NCBI GenBank assembly: GCA_018780035.1
Contig: JADMKE010000033.1
Coordinates: forward strand, 36,141-100,140
DNA from: Candidatus Sericytochromatia bacterium
GTDB taxonomy: Bacteria > Cyanobacteriota > Sericytochromatia > UBA7694
Reading direction: 5' to 3'
DNA length: 64,000 nucleotides
Below are positions 1-9,095 of this stretch, piece after piece. The position numbers and the translations under genes are program-made. Every line of letters starts with the position of its first letter. Within the stretch, counting starts at the first letter, position 1. A model generated the notes under the pieces. The model saw only the letters and a program-made list of their open reading frames with translations, made no database searches and had not been told where the DNA came from.

Positions 1-795
1 GTAATCAAACAGGAATTGATCGACCTCGGTAAAATTATTCATCAATTGTTTGGCATCGGCGTAAAACAGGCCAATCACACGCTCCCGCAGCAGCAAAGGC
101 GCACACATGGCTGAATAAATTTTAAGCGACATCATGCTGTCTGCCGGGTTGGAAGAGCCTTCTGGGGCATGGCCATTGTGGCGCACAATGGTTTGCTTTT
201 GGGCTTGGGCCTCTTTGAGAATCGAGTGTGAAATATCTCCCTCACCCTGTTCGGCCTTTTCTTTGTCGATTCGGTACATGGTGGCGTATTTCCAGAGTAT
301 CTGGTCTTTGCCATCGGTCATGACAATAAAGCCCCGCTCTGCACCGATTAAACCCAGGCCCTCTTTGAGGATATTGAGGAGAATTTGATCGAGGTTGTTC
401 AGGGACAGAATTGACTGAGTGACCTTTTTCAGACGCAGCAGATCGTCTTTGTGAATAAAGTGGCGGTGTAAATCCACGACGGTATTGGTGCGGGGATCTG
501 GCCCGGTATCTTCACCATAGAGCAGGTGAATATCGCTGGAAATCTGAATTTTGTCTTGGGGTTCGAGCTGCTTTTGTTTGATGCGCACGCCGTTGACAAA
601 GACGTAATTGGTGGAGTTCAGATCCTGGATGACATAATGCCCATTTTGCTTAAAAATTTTGGCATGGTTGCGCGAAACTTTGGGATGGTCAAAGACCAAA
701 TCATTGTCTTTGCTGCGGCCAATGGAATAGGTGTCTTTTTCCATCGGGTAGCGGCGAACAATTTCATCGTCTTTGAGATGCGCAATGTATTTCAT
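1..795 (-). CDS. FHA-GAF signalling protein, 3' end outside window
   Basis: The reading frame is open from an ATG at 793-795 to the left window edge (265 codons, no stop), so the protein is cut off. Residues 1-95 form a forkhead-associated (FHA) domain with GRS at 26-28, SRNH at 41-44 and NSTN at 60-63, the motifs that bind phosphothreonine peptides. From about residue 115 a GAF-like domain follows (GAERGFIV, then APLLLRERVIGLFYAD). FHA-GAF proteins usually carry a third output domain such as a PP2C phosphatase, cyclase or GGDEF; here that part is missing, so the output is unknown. It is probably a cytosolic sensor that reads a Ser/Thr kinase signal. There is no signal peptide. The next gene upstream on this strand ends 73 bp away. 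Confidence 0.88.
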   Translation of the reverse strand, partial: MKYIAHLKDDEIVRRYPMEKDTYSIGRSKDNDLVFDHPKVSRNHAKIFKQNGHYVIQDLNSTNYVFVNGVRIKQKQLEPQDKIQISSDIHLLYGEDTGPDPRTNTVVDLHRHFIHKDDLLRLKKVTQSILSLNNLDQILLNILKEGLGLIGAERGFIVMTDGKDQILWKYATMYRIDKEKAEQGEGDISHSILKEAQAQKQTIVRHNGHAPEGSSNPADSMMSLKIYSAMCAPLLLRERVIGLFYADAKQLMNNFTEVDQFLFDY

Positions 796-868
796 AATCC
801 GCTATTGTACACAATCCCCAAGCGGAAAGGAACCCCGCTATGCCCAGATTTTGAGCGAAAGTGGGACT

Positions 869-2149
869 TTAGAGCAGGGCGCGGGGGGCGTTGATCATGC
901 CGTGACCGAAGTTGGTATCAAAGCCGGGAGTGCCCAGGTCGATGGTTGTGCCTTCGAGACGGCTTTTGATCTGAGCTGGGGTCAGGTTGGGGTGACGGCT
1001 GCGCATCAGGCCCACCAGACCGGCCACAATCGGGGCCGCCATCGAGGTGCCATCCATAAAGTCGTAGCGGGTATTGTAGCCTTCGTTTTCGGTCATAAAC
1101 ACGGATTTGGTAGGCATGGTGGAAAGAATCTGGACACCGGGAGCCACCAGGGTGACCCAGGAGCCAAAATTGGAGAAGCTGGCGAGTTGGCGGTTATTAT
1201 CGACTGCGCCGACAGAAATGACACCGGCAATGGCGGCAGGATAACGCAGTTCACTGGTGGTCTCATTGCCTGCTGCTACGATCACGGGTACATTGCGGGA
1301 GAAGGCATAGCGCACAGCACGTTCGAGGGTAGGATCGGACTGGGGGCCACCGAGGCTCATATTGATAACTTGGGCACCATGATCGACGGCCCAGACGATG
1401 CCGATGGCGACATCAAAGGCATTGCCTGCCCCTTCCGCATCGAGGGCTTTGACAGGCATCAGCTTACAGCGGGGGCAGGTGCCCGCCACGCCTTCGCGGT
1501 TGTCTGCAGCAGCAGCGGCAATGCCAGAGGCATGGGTGCCGTGGCCATTGTCATCTTGGGGCGGCGTTGCGCCCTGGGAGATCACGTTATACCCTTGAAC
1601 GAGATTGGGTTTGAGATCGGGGTGGTCAAGGTCTGCACCACTGTCGATGACTGCAATCACCACACGGGGGTCACCCAGGGAAATATCCCAGGCTTTGCCC
1701 ATGCCAATAATGCCCAAGCCCTTTTGTTCGGCTGAGCGGGGGTCGTTGACGGTAAAATTGTGGCGGTAAATGGGGTTGGGACCGGCATAAGAGATATACG
1801 GATCTTGTTTCAGGCGACCCATGACTTGGGCTGTGGCGACCTGGGTGGTTTGTTGGAAGAGCATGTCTCCCATGGGGGAAGATTTGAGCAAGCGCAGGCC
1901 GTGAGCCTGAGAGAATTGTTGAATCAGGGTGGCGCTGGGGCGGGTTTTAAAGTTGACCACCACTTGGCCAGGTACTGTTTGGGGCAGACGGGCACTGGCA
2001 CTGTTAACGCGAGAGGGATTGACAGGCAAAGCACGGCCAGGCGCGGACAAGGTGGCGACAGGATAGCGGCTACAGGCGGCCAGAGCCAATACGCTGAGCA
2101 GGGATGCGGTTTTTTGGAGGGTTTTCAGGGTGGTTTTTTTCATTTTCAC
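869..2149 (-). CDS. Subtilase (S8) family serine protease, lipoprotein
   Basis: This 426-residue protein starts with a lipoprotein signal (LALAAC, lipidated Cys26). An inhibitor-like propeptide follows at about 60-130 (GQVVVNFK, as in fervidolysin-type precursors), then an S8 peptidase domain. The triad is visible: Asp169 in VIDSGAD, His203 in NGHGTH and Ser369 in DGTSMAAP, with oxyanion Asn295 in AAGN. It is predicted to be anchored in a membrane facing the periplasm or outside, cutting proteins there. TCPRC at 224-228 could form a disulfide. ATG codons at 2149 and 2143 are both possible starts. It is followed upstream by a second, divergent subtilase lipoprotein, so the pair probably arose by duplication. 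Substrate unknown. Confidence 0.93.
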   Translation of the reverse strand: MKMKKTTLKTLQKTASLLSVLALAACSRYPVATLSAPGRALPVNPSRVNSASARLPQTVPGQVVVNFKTRPSATLIQQFSQAHGLRLLKSSPMGDMLFQQTTQVATAQVMGRLKQDPYISYAGPNPIYRHNFTVNDPRSAEQKGLGIIGMGKAWDISLGDPRVVIAVIDSGADLDHPDLKPNLVQGYNVISQGATPPQDDNGHGTHASGIAAAAADNREGVAGTCPRCKLMPVKALDAEGAGNAFDVAIGIVWAVDHGAQVINMSLGGPQSDPTLERAVRYAFSRNVPVIVAAGNETTSELRYPAAIAGVISVGAVDNNRQLASFSNFGSWVTLVAPGVQILSTMPTKSVFMTENEGYNTRYDFMDGTSMAAPIVAGLVGLMRSRHPNLTPAQIKSRLEGTTIDLGTPGFDTNFGHGMINAPRALL

Positions 2150-2181
2150 AATTCTCTCTTCACGCCGTTGCTTATGTAAAA

Positions 2182-2187
2182 ATTATA
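2182..2187 (-). promoter_or_regulatory. Probable -10 element for the first subtilase gene
   Basis: On the minus strand a perfect TATAAT lies 33 bases upstream of the ATG at 2149. No strong -35 hexamer is seen at 17 bp. A short GCCC/GGGC hairpin abuts it. This suggests that the gene has its own promoter in addition to any readthrough from the subtilase upstream. Confidence 0.4.
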
Positions 2188-2259
2188 GCCCAGCAAGGGC
2201 AAAAACTTTCCAATTTGGCTGAAGCATTTCCCAAATTTTAAGCGGAATATAACCTAAGC

Positions 2260-3705
2260 TTAGCGGCGAATCACCCGCTGGGCTGAGACAGCAGCCGGAG
2301 TGGGCGGGGCCGCTGGGTCGGCAGGGGGAGCAACGGGTGGGGCAGAATTGACCAAGGCCTGTAATGAGGCTTCAATTTGAATCCGACCGGCGCCAAACAG
2401 GCGGTTATCACCCACGGGGCGGGCTGTGCGGCGAATCAGGTCTTTGAGTTGATCGGCGTTTAAACTGGGATTCACCGACAAGAGTAGGGCAGCCTGGGCC
2501 GAAACCATTGGGCAGGCCATCGAGGTGCCACTCATGGAGGAGTAAAAGAGGTCAATTTTATTTTGCATCATGGCATTGGTCAAAAAAGTGGGGGTGGTCG
2601 ACATAATATCCACACCCGGGGCCATCACGTCGATGCGTTTGTCGTGATTGGTAAAGTCGGCCAGCCAGTCTTCGCTGTCGGTGGCCCCCACTGCCAGCAC
2701 TCCCGGCAAATTGGCGGGAAAGCCCGTGTGGGTAAACGAATTGCCTGCAGCAGCCACAATCAAGGCACCTTTGGACTGAGCGTATTTCACTGCCAATTCA
2801 ATCGGCTTGCTGGGTTCACCGCCACCGAGGCTGAGGTTAATAATCCGTGCACCCTGATCGGCGGCAGAGGTTATACCCTGGGCAATGGCAAAGGCCGAAC
2901 CCCAGCCTTCTTGGTTGAGGGCTTTGATATTTAAGACTTTGACCATTGGCGCAATACCAGAGACACCCATTTGGTTGTCAGCCAAAGCCGCAATAATGCC
3001 TGCCACATGGGTGCCGTGGCCGAGCTGATCGCGGGGATCGTCATCAACCACATCGGGAGAACCTTCTCCATTCGGGCCGGTGGCCTCTTCTGCCATAAAG
3101 TCTTTGCCGTTAATAATTTGGCCTTTGAGATCGGGGTGGTTATAATCCACGCCACTGTCTACCACCGCCACAATCAGTTCTTGGGGGTTTTTGACAAATT
3201 GCCAGGCCTGAGGCACGCCTATTTTGGGCAGGGCCCATTGAAGAGGATAGAGGGCGTCGTTGAGGGGTTGGGTTGTCGCCGAAAAACGCTGCAGTGTCTG
3301 TGGACGCGAAGGCAAAGCGAGAGCGGTATAACGGGGGTTGAGTGCAACAGAGGCCACTTCAGGGCTCTGACGGAGTTCAGCCATGGCAGCTTCGGTCTGA
3401 CTGGCCGAGTTAAAGTGCAGCAGGCCAAAGCGTTGGCCCTGAACGATCAATTCTTGATTGCGGGCGATGCCGGGCATGGGGTAGAGTTGGTGCGCAGAAA
3501 CGGGCTTGAGACTGCGGTATTGCACGACCACTTCGCCGGGCACAAAAGCCGATTGCTGCTTGAGCACCCATTTGGCCTGAACCCGCGCCGGAGCAACTTG
3601 TTTGGGTTGGAGGGTAGACAGAGGCAGGCCCGCTGATTGGCAGGCCGTAAACAATAAAAGGCTGGTGCTGAGCAAGGAAAAATGAAACTTTTTCTGTTTC
3701 TGCAT
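2260..3705 (-). CDS. Subtilase (S8) family serine protease, lipoprotein, second copy
   Basis: A 481-residue subtilase with a lipoprotein signal (LFTAC, Cys22). A propeptide-like segment (GEVVVQYR, about 57-125) precedes the catalytic domain with Asp183 (VVDSGVD), His230 (LGHGTH), oxyanion Asn322 (AAGNS) and Ser395 (SGTSMACP). It ends in a Pro/Ala-rich tail after residue 455 that may be a surface linker. The overall plan matches the neighbour at 869-2149, but the sequences have diverged well beyond a recent duplication. It is probably a membrane-anchored secreted protease. The gene runs in the same direction as its neighbour with a gap of 110 bp. Confidence 0.93.
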   Translation of the reverse strand: MQKQKKFHFSLLSTSLLLFTACQSAGLPLSTLQPKQVAPARVQAKWVLKQQSAFVPGEVVVQYRSLKPVSAHQLYPMPGIARNQELIVQGQRFGLLHFNSASQTEAAMAELRQSPEVASVALNPRYTALALPSRPQTLQRFSATTQPLNDALYPLQWALPKIGVPQAWQFVKNPQELIVAVVDSGVDYNHPDLKGQIINGKDFMAEEATGPNGEGSPDVVDDDPRDQLGHGTHVAGIIAALADNQMGVSGIAPMVKVLNIKALNQEGWGSAFAIAQGITSAADQGARIINLSLGGGEPSKPIELAVKYAQSKGALIVAAAGNSFTHTGFPANLPGVLAVGATDSEDWLADFTNHDKRIDVMAPGVDIMSTTPTFLTNAMMQNKIDLFYSSMSGTSMACPMVSAQAALLLSVNPSLNADQLKDLIRRTARPVGDNRLFGAGRIQIEASLQALVNSAPPVAPPADPAAPPTPAAVSAQRVIRR

Positions 3706-3846
3706 GGTCCAAAAAATTCTCCGACTACGCTTTGATATAGAACCTATCGGCTGCTGGGGCGAAAATATGTCAGGGAATTTAAAAAAATAACCAAAGATTA
3801 CTCTTGGAATAACTTAAGTTTAATAATAAGTGCCTTTGCAGAGATA

Positions 3847-3876
3847 TTGACTGATTGGGATGTGATTTGTTAAGAT
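3847..3876 (+). promoter_or_regulatory. Sigma70-like promoter for the pilin-like gene
   Basis: TTGACT (3847-3852) and TAAGAT (3871-3876) are separated by 18 bp. They sit in the 301-bp gap between the divergent subtilase and pilin-like genes and point at the pilin-like gene, giving a predicted 5' leader of about 120 bases. Apart from this promoter the gap is AT-rich and holds no other recognisable feature. Confidence 0.5.
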
Positions 3877-4006
3877 TTGTGTATTCCCAAAAGTTAAGCA
3901 AAATAAACGCAAGCACACAAAGAATGGCTTGTATTTGTGAAAGGGCTTAACACGACAGGGGGAAAGATGATGATGGGCACTTTGAAATTGGCTAAAAAAA
4001 ACGGGA

Positions 4007-4591
4007 ATGGAAGTGCTTTGTGTGAAAAAAGGGTTAAAGGCGATCTCTGGTTTTTCGCGAATTGAAGTTCTCAGCAGTTTAATCATTATCGCAGCCACAC
4101 TGGGAATGGGGATGCGCACATATATACAAGCAGATAACCATCTGCAATTGGCGGCAGCAGATGTTCAGTTTCAAGCAGAGGCCCAAATGGCGCTCGTACA
4201 AATGAGCAGCGAACTGCGACAGGCATCAGATGCTCAAATTGTGGACAATGGAGCCGTGCTTTTGGTCAAAGCCTTGCCCACTGAGCAGAATACCCCCAAA
4301 CGCTACCAAATGGTGAGCTATTGGTACGAGAACCAAAATGGCAAGGGAGCCCTGATGCGCTCCGTACACAGCCATGGTTCTCAGTCCAAACTACAGCCAC
4401 ACGATCTGCAAAGCTCAAACGCTCAAACCACAGGCCAAACGGCCGACCACAAACAAGTCCTGTTGACAGATTCGAACTCAGAAGGCCTCGAAAACACCCA
4501 GCCGGGTTCCTCTCGAATCAATTATTTGACCTTGCGCCTGCTGGCGGCCACCCCCGCCAGAATCGTGAAAAAACACCAGGCAAAAATCTAG
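4007..4591 (+). CDS. Type IV pilin / pseudopilin-like protein
   Basis: The 194-residue protein begins with a short basic leader ending in Gly15, followed by FSRIEVL and a hydrophobic stretch to about residue 37. This is the class III prepilin signature: cleavage after Gly, N-methyl-Phe at +1 and Glu at +5 (Glu20). The rest is a soluble, Gln/Ser-rich domain with no family I recognise; residues 130-160 are low in complexity. It would be processed by a prepilin peptidase and act in a type IV pilus or type II secretion pseudopilus. A GTG at 4022 is an alternative start giving a 10-residue leader. It stands alone: no other pilus genes are nearby, and an intrinsic terminator follows. Confidence 0.72.
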   Translation: MEVLCVKKGLKAISGFSRIEVLSSLIIIAATLGMGMRTYIQADNHLQLAAADVQFQAEAQMALVQMSSELRQASDAQIVDNGAVLLVKALPTEQNTPKRYQMVSYWYENQNGKGALMRSVHSHGSQSKLQPHDLQSSNAQTTGQTADHKQVLLTDSNSEGLENTQPGSSRINYLTLRLLAATPARIVKKHQAKI

Positions 4592-4622
4592 CACAGCTGT
4601 TGACCATATAAATACCCCATTT

Positions 4623-4649
4623 CCCCTGACCCCAGGGGAGTTTTTTTTT
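4623..4649 (+). terminator. Rho-independent terminator after the pilin-like gene
   Basis: CCCCTG (4623-4628) pairs with CAGGGG (4633-4638) around a 4-base loop and is followed by nine T residues (4641-4649). It begins 32 bp after the pilin-like stop codon and separates that gene from the GTPase operon. Confidence 0.85.
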
Positions 4650-4730
4650 GCGTTGCAGCCATCAATCGGCCGAAAAGCGCCCCAATCAGGTAAACTGAAC
4701 GATTGGACCCCTCTGGAATGGAGCAGCTTT

Positions 4731-6920
4731 ATGTCAAGCACCCTGGCACAATACACCGAAGCCCTGACGGATAAACTCAGTGCCGTCATACACACCTTTC
4801 GCAAAAAAGAATCCCGCCCCGAACTCGAAAGCTTATTCAGCCGCTGGGAAATGCAGTTGAAACAAATGCGCAGCTATGCTGAAGAGGGCGAAAATGTCTC
4901 AATTGCCCTTTTGGGAGGCACAGGCGCCGGCAAAAGCACCCTGATCAATACCCTGCTGGGAGCTGATCTCTTGCCCACGCATAGCTTTCGCACCTGTACC
5001 TCTGCGGCCGTAGAAATCTCTTATTCTCCGACCAAACAGATTGCTGTGCAACTTGAATTTATCACCGCATCCAGCTGGGAGGCCGAAAAACAGGCCTTTC
5101 TCGAAGAGATTCGCGAGTCCCGCGCCCAAGGGCAAAACCTGCTCAGTCAGCAGGACTTTATTTACAAAGCCTGGAGCCTCTACCGCAACGAAGACGGCCC
5201 GCCGCCGTTGCCTTTTCCGCTGGACGACATGTTGGCTCTGCTCGAAAACCCACTGCCAGAAAGGCTGCAAACCTATCTCAAACAGGGAGTGGCCCTGTTT
5301 CGCTACCGCAGCGCCGAACAGCTCAAACACGAACTGACTGAATTGCTGACCGCTCAAGGCCATTTGTGGCCCCTGCTCAAGCGGGTCTTGATCCGTGGGC
5401 CATTTGAGGTGCTCAAAGGGGGGCTGCAATTGGTGGATTTGCCAGGGCTCAACGACCCCAACCCGGCCCGCGAGGCGATCACGCGTAATTATCTCAAACA
5501 GGCTGAATTTATCTGGCTGACCTTTAACACCACCCGTGGCCTGACCCGCGACGTGATGGAAATTCTCAAAGACCGGGGCTTTATGACCCAGGTGATCATG
5601 GATGGCACGTTGAGTGCCTTGGCCTTTGTGGGCACCCGTGCCGATGAATTTGTGCCCGTCTTGGAAAAACAGCAATTGCAATTGCCGCCAGAGACACCTC
5701 TCGACCAAGTTCTCACCGCCCGCCACGGGCAGATTCAAAAGCGCGTGCGCGAGCAATTGAGTGAACTGACCCTGTGGTTTAGCAACCGCTACCGCATCCA
5801 GAGCCAAATAGGCGATGTGCTCAATTTGATTGGTCAAACCCTGGCCCAATCGCCGGTTTTGATGGTCTCAGCACTGGAGCACCAGCGTCTTTCAGGTTGG
5901 CACAGCGGCGAAGGTCTGTTTACCGACCTGCAACAAACAGGCATTGCAGCCCTGCAGGAATATATGCAAAATATTGTCAGCGTTCAGGGCCATCAGGCCC
6001 GCAAAAAAATGATCCGCAGCCAATGCCAGCAGATGAATCAAGAGATCAAACGCCTCTTGCAGGCCCTGCACAGCCGCCAGAGTTTGGCCCAACTGGCCCC
6101 CATCGATCAGGTTCAGCTCAAGCTCCAGATCAATGCTGCCAGCAAAAATTTGGACTTGGGCTTGCTCGGTCTCAAAGAAGCCCTCGAAAAGAGACAGGGA
6201 GAAGCCCAAGAGACTGTTATGCGGGCCTTTGCCGAGGTGCTCAGCCAGTGCCGGGCCGAATTGCCCGAATGGATCAGCGCTTGGGGCAGTTATCCCTGGC
6301 AGACCTTGCAGCGGGCCGTCAAAGGGGGGGGGCGGTACACCAGCCCCAGCAGCGGAACCGCCCTGAATTTGCCCGCTGAAATTGCAGATTCCCTTTTGGG
6401 GGGCGTGGCCCCCTTTTGGAATGCCTTTTTGAGTGAAGAATTGGAAAGCGAGCCCCACAGGCTGCAAACGGCGCTGGGAGAACAATTGCTGGCTTTTTCG
6501 ACCGCGCTCAAGGGTCACCCAGAATTTAAAAAGCAGCTTGAAGAAGTGCAAACCAGTACCTTGGCTATTTTGACCGAACAGGCGGGTCAAACCCAGTACC
6601 GCCTGCAAGAAGAACTCAAGGCCCAGCGCCGCAAATTTGCCGAGCTGATACAGGCCCAAACTGAAAAAAGCGTGGCCATGGCCTGTGAACAGGCCGCCCA
6701 TCTCTCTGGGGCCGGGATCAAAATGATGATCTTGAATACCCTGCAGAGCCAGCTCGAAAGCGATTGGCCAACACTGGAAACTGCCGCTCAAAGTCAATTG
6801 CAAGAACAGTTGGCGGCCTTGAGCCACCATTTGCTGCAATACCTGGAAATCATGGCCGCGGTGCTCAAAGACAATGCCCGCTTAGTGGCTGAACTCTTGC
6901 CCGAATCCGCGCAGAGCTAA
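4731..6920 (+). CDS. Dynamin-like large GTPase
   Basis: A 729-residue protein with a P-loop GGTGAGKST at 62-70, a G2-like threonine region near 86-91, the G3 motif DLPG near 236 and a divergent G4 (TRAD) near 302. Long helical, Gln/Glu/Leu-rich segments follow to the C-terminus, as in bacterial dynamin-like proteins that remodel membranes or bind DNA-associated structures. I chose the ATG at 4731 because GGAG (4720-4723) lies 7 bp upstream; an upstream TTG at 4653 would lie close behind the terminator and has no such site. The gene heads a tight operon: sbcD starts 3 bp after its stop. An alternative reading is an AAA/SMC-like accessory to SbcD, but the G motifs favour the dynamin family. Confidence 0.82.
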   Translation: MSSTLAQYTEALTDKLSAVIHTFRKKESRPELESLFSRWEMQLKQMRSYAEEGENVSIALLGGTGAGKSTLINTLLGADLLPTHSFRTCTSAAVEISYSPTKQIAVQLEFITASSWEAEKQAFLEEIRESRAQGQNLLSQQDFIYKAWSLYRNEDGPPPLPFPLDDMLALLENPLPERLQTYLKQGVALFRYRSAEQLKHELTELLTAQGHLWPLLKRVLIRGPFEVLKGGLQLVDLPGLNDPNPAREAITRNYLKQAEFIWLTFNTTRGLTRDVMEILKDRGFMTQVIMDGTLSALAFVGTRADEFVPVLEKQQLQLPPETPLDQVLTARHGQIQKRVREQLSELTLWFSNRYRIQSQIGDVLNLIGQTLAQSPVLMVSALEHQRLSGWHSGEGLFTDLQQTGIAALQEYMQNIVSVQGHQARKKMIRSQCQQMNQEIKRLLQALHSRQSLAQLAPIDQVQLKLQINAASKNLDLGLLGLKEALEKRQGEAQETVMRAFAEVLSQCRAELPEWISAWGSYPWQTLQRAVKGGGRYTSPSSGTALNLPAEIADSLLGGVAPFWNAFLSEELESEPHRLQTALGEQLLAFSTALKGHPEFKKQLEEVQTSTLAILTEQAGQTQYRLQEELKAQRRKFAELIQAQTEKSVAMACEQAAHLSGAGIKMMILNTLQSQLESDWPTLETAAQSQLQEQLAALSHHLLQYLEIMAAVLKDNARLVAELLPESAQS

Positions 6921-6923
6921 AAA

Positions 6924-8150
6924 ATGAAAATACTCCACTTTGCGGATTTGCATATTGGGGTCGAAAACTATGGCAGGGTCAACCCCGCCACGGGCCTCAA
7001 CACGCGGCTGGAAGACTTTGTCCAGAGCTTTGACCGCCTGGTTGAAGCGGCCCTCAAAGAGCCTGTGGATCTGGTGATCTTTGCCGGTGATGCCTTTAAG
7101 ATCAACGAACCCAGCAATACCCACCAGCGTTTGTTTGCCCAAAGAGTCATGCGTCTGGCCCAAGCGGGCATCCCGGTTTTTTTATTAATTGGCAATCACG
7201 ATCAGACCAACCGCTATGGCGAATCCCACGCCCTGGATATTTATGCCACCTTGGACATTCCAGGGGTCTGGGTCAGTGGCAAACCCCAGATTCAGATCGT
7301 GACGACCCCTGCCGGACCCTTGCAGGTGGTGAGTATTCCCCACGTCTCCAAAAGTGCCTTAATGACCTTTGACGACTATGCCAGCCAAACCCTTTCCGAA
7401 GTAGACCGCACCATTGTCGAACAGGTCGAAGACATTCTCAATTATTTCGCCCAGCAGCTCAACCCAGATATCCCGGCAGTGCTGGTGGCCCATGTCGGGG
7501 TCGAACAGGCCAAAATGGGCTCCGAACAGAGCATGTCGATTGGCTATGGCTTTACGGTGCCCTTGGGATTGTTGACCCGCTCTGAATACAGATATGTGGC
7601 TTTGGGGCATATTCACAAACACCAGATTCTCTGCCAAGACCCTTATGTGGTCTATCCCGGCAGTCTCGACCGGGTGGATTTTGGCGAAGAAAAAGAAGAC
7701 AAAGGGTATATGCTGGTCGAACTCTACCAAGACAAAACCGAAGTTGAATTTGTGCCCCTGCCCTGTCGCCCGTTTTTGACCCTGGAAAAAAACCTCACCC
7801 AGAGTGAAGACCCCACCGAGGATCTGCTCAGCTTGATCGCAGCCAAACCTGTGCAGGACAAAATTGTCAGGTTGTTGTACACGATTCAAACCCAGCGGGC
7901 CGATGAAATCGACAGCAAAAAAATCAAGAAAGCCCTGGAAGGTGCTTTCCATGCCAGTATTCGCCCCCAGCTCGAAGACCCCAGTGAGCGTGTGCGCATG
8001 CCAGATTTGGCAGAGGCCGAACCGCTGCACCCACTCAAGACCCTCGATCTCTACTTGCAGCGCCGCAGCGATCTGGCAAGTATCCAAGCAGATTTGGTAA
8101 AGCGGGCCGAAGGCCTTTGGCAGGAATTGGAAGCCACAGGTTTAACCTGA
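6924..8150 (+). CDS. sbcD: SbcD/Mre11-type metallophosphoesterase nuclease
   Basis: A 408-residue protein with the calcineurin-like metallophosphoesterase motifs of SbcD/Mre11: Asp8 and His10 (FADLHIG), Asp56 (AGDAF), GNHD at 90-93, VAHVG, and GHIHKH near 228. These bind two Mn ions and cleave DNA ends and hairpins. The family normally works with the SMC-like ATPase SbcC/Rad50, usually encoded next door. No sbcC occurs anywhere in this window, and the gene follows a dynamin-like GTPase by 3 bp. The C-terminal capping domain (about 290-408) is present. It is probably a cytosolic DNA repair nuclease, though a function linked to the GTPase is possible. Confidence 0.85.
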   Translation: MKILHFADLHIGVENYGRVNPATGLNTRLEDFVQSFDRLVEAALKEPVDLVIFAGDAFKINEPSNTHQRLFAQRVMRLAQAGIPVFLLIGNHDQTNRYGESHALDIYATLDIPGVWVSGKPQIQIVTTPAGPLQVVSIPHVSKSALMTFDDYASQTLSEVDRTIVEQVEDILNYFAQQLNPDIPAVLVAHVGVEQAKMGSEQSMSIGYGFTVPLGLLTRSEYRYVALGHIHKHQILCQDPYVVYPGSLDRVDFGEEKEDKGYMLVELYQDKTEVEFVPLPCRPFLTLEKNLTQSEDPTEDLLSLIAAKPVQDKIVRLLYTIQTQRADEIDSKKIKKALEGAFHASIRPQLEDPSERVRMPDLAEAEPLHPLKTLDLYLQRRSDLASIQADLVKRAEGLWQELEATGLT

Positions 8151-8153
8151 ACC

Positions 8154-9095
8154 ATGACCATCAAAGGGTCTCAAAATTGGCTCCAAAAATGGCCAAACGG
8201 CGTTGCAGAAATGCTGGCCTCGACCTTTTTCTTTGCCCTGATGAATCTCTGCGTCAAAAATTTACAGGGGATTCCCACCCATGAATTGGTCTTTTTCAGG
8301 GCCTTGGGGGTTTTGCTGCTCTCGGGGGGCATGCTCTGGTATTTGCGCATTCCGGCTTGGGGCAATCACAAGCGCTATTTAATTCTGCGCGGTTTTTACG
8401 GCAGCTTGGGATTGAGTTGTTATTTTTGGACCCTCAAACAAATGCCCCTGGCCTCGGCAGTGACGATTCAATACCTCTCGCCCATTTTTTCGACCCTGTT
8501 GGCCGTCTGGATGCTCAAAGAAATTCCCAAACGGGTGCAGTGGTTCTGCTTTTTGCTGTCATTTGCGGGGGTGATGCTGATCAAAGGCTTTGATCCAAGA
8601 ATTGCTTGGCTGCCTTTGGGAGCAGGCATTTTGGCGGCGGTTTTTTCGGCCCTGGCCTACAATTATGTGCGCCGGCTCAAAGACCACGATCACCCGCTGG
8701 TGGCCGTCTTTTATTTTCCTGTTGTAACTTTGGTGCTGGTCATGCCGTATACCCTGACCCACTGGGTCTCGCCCCAGGGTATAGACTGGCTGTATCTGGG
8801 ACTGATCGGTCTCTTTACACATTTTGCCCAGTATTATTTAACCCGCGCCCTGCAGGCCCAAAAGATGGCAATGGTCTCCCAACTCAATTATGTGGGGGTG
8901 GTTTATGCACTCCTGATGGGCTATTATCTCTTTGGAGAGAGCGTGCCCCCTTTGGCTGTGTTCGGCCTGTTTTTGGTCGTGGCCGGTGTGGTCTTGGGCA
9001 GTTGGCTGGGCCAGCAAAGCCCCCCTCCCAGCACAGGGAACTCTGAACCATTGGCTGCGTCCGAAAGAATATCCCCTTTGAAAGGCCCGCAATGA
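8154..9095 (+). CDS. EamA/DMT-family transporter
   Basis: A 313-residue integral membrane protein with about ten hydrophobic segments in two homologous halves, as in the drug/metabolite transporter (EamA) family. Features include the N-terminal helix with FFALMNLCVK, FFRALG in helix 2, LASAVTIQYLSPIF near the end of the first repeat and GLFTHFAQYYLTRAL in the second. Such proteins export amino acids, nucleosides or small metabolites; the substrate cannot be read from sequence. The gene starts 3 bp after sbcD and overlaps the next gene by 4 bp, so it is translated as part of the same operon. The last 30 residues are polar and probably cytosolic. Confidence 0.88.
   Translation: MTIKGSQNWLQKWPNGVAEMLASTFFFALMNLCVKNLQGIPTHELVFFRALGVLLLSGGMLWYLRIPAWGNHKRYLILRGFYGSLGLSCYFWTLKQMPLASAVTIQYLSPIFSTLLAVWMLKEIPKRVQWFCFLLSFAGVMLIKGFDPRIAWLPLGAGILAAVFSALAYNYVRRLKDHDHPLVAVFYFPVVTLVLVMPYTLTHWVSPQGIDWLYLGLIGLFTHFAQYYLTRALQAQKMAMVSQLNYVGVVYALLMGYYLFGESVPPLAVFGLFLVVAGVVLGSWLGQQSPPPSTGNSEPLAASERISPLKGPQ

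Noticed and set aside
773..1735. Long plus-strand frame opposite the first subtilase
   Set aside because: It is antisense to an intact S8 protease; its composition follows the complementary codons and no domain is present.
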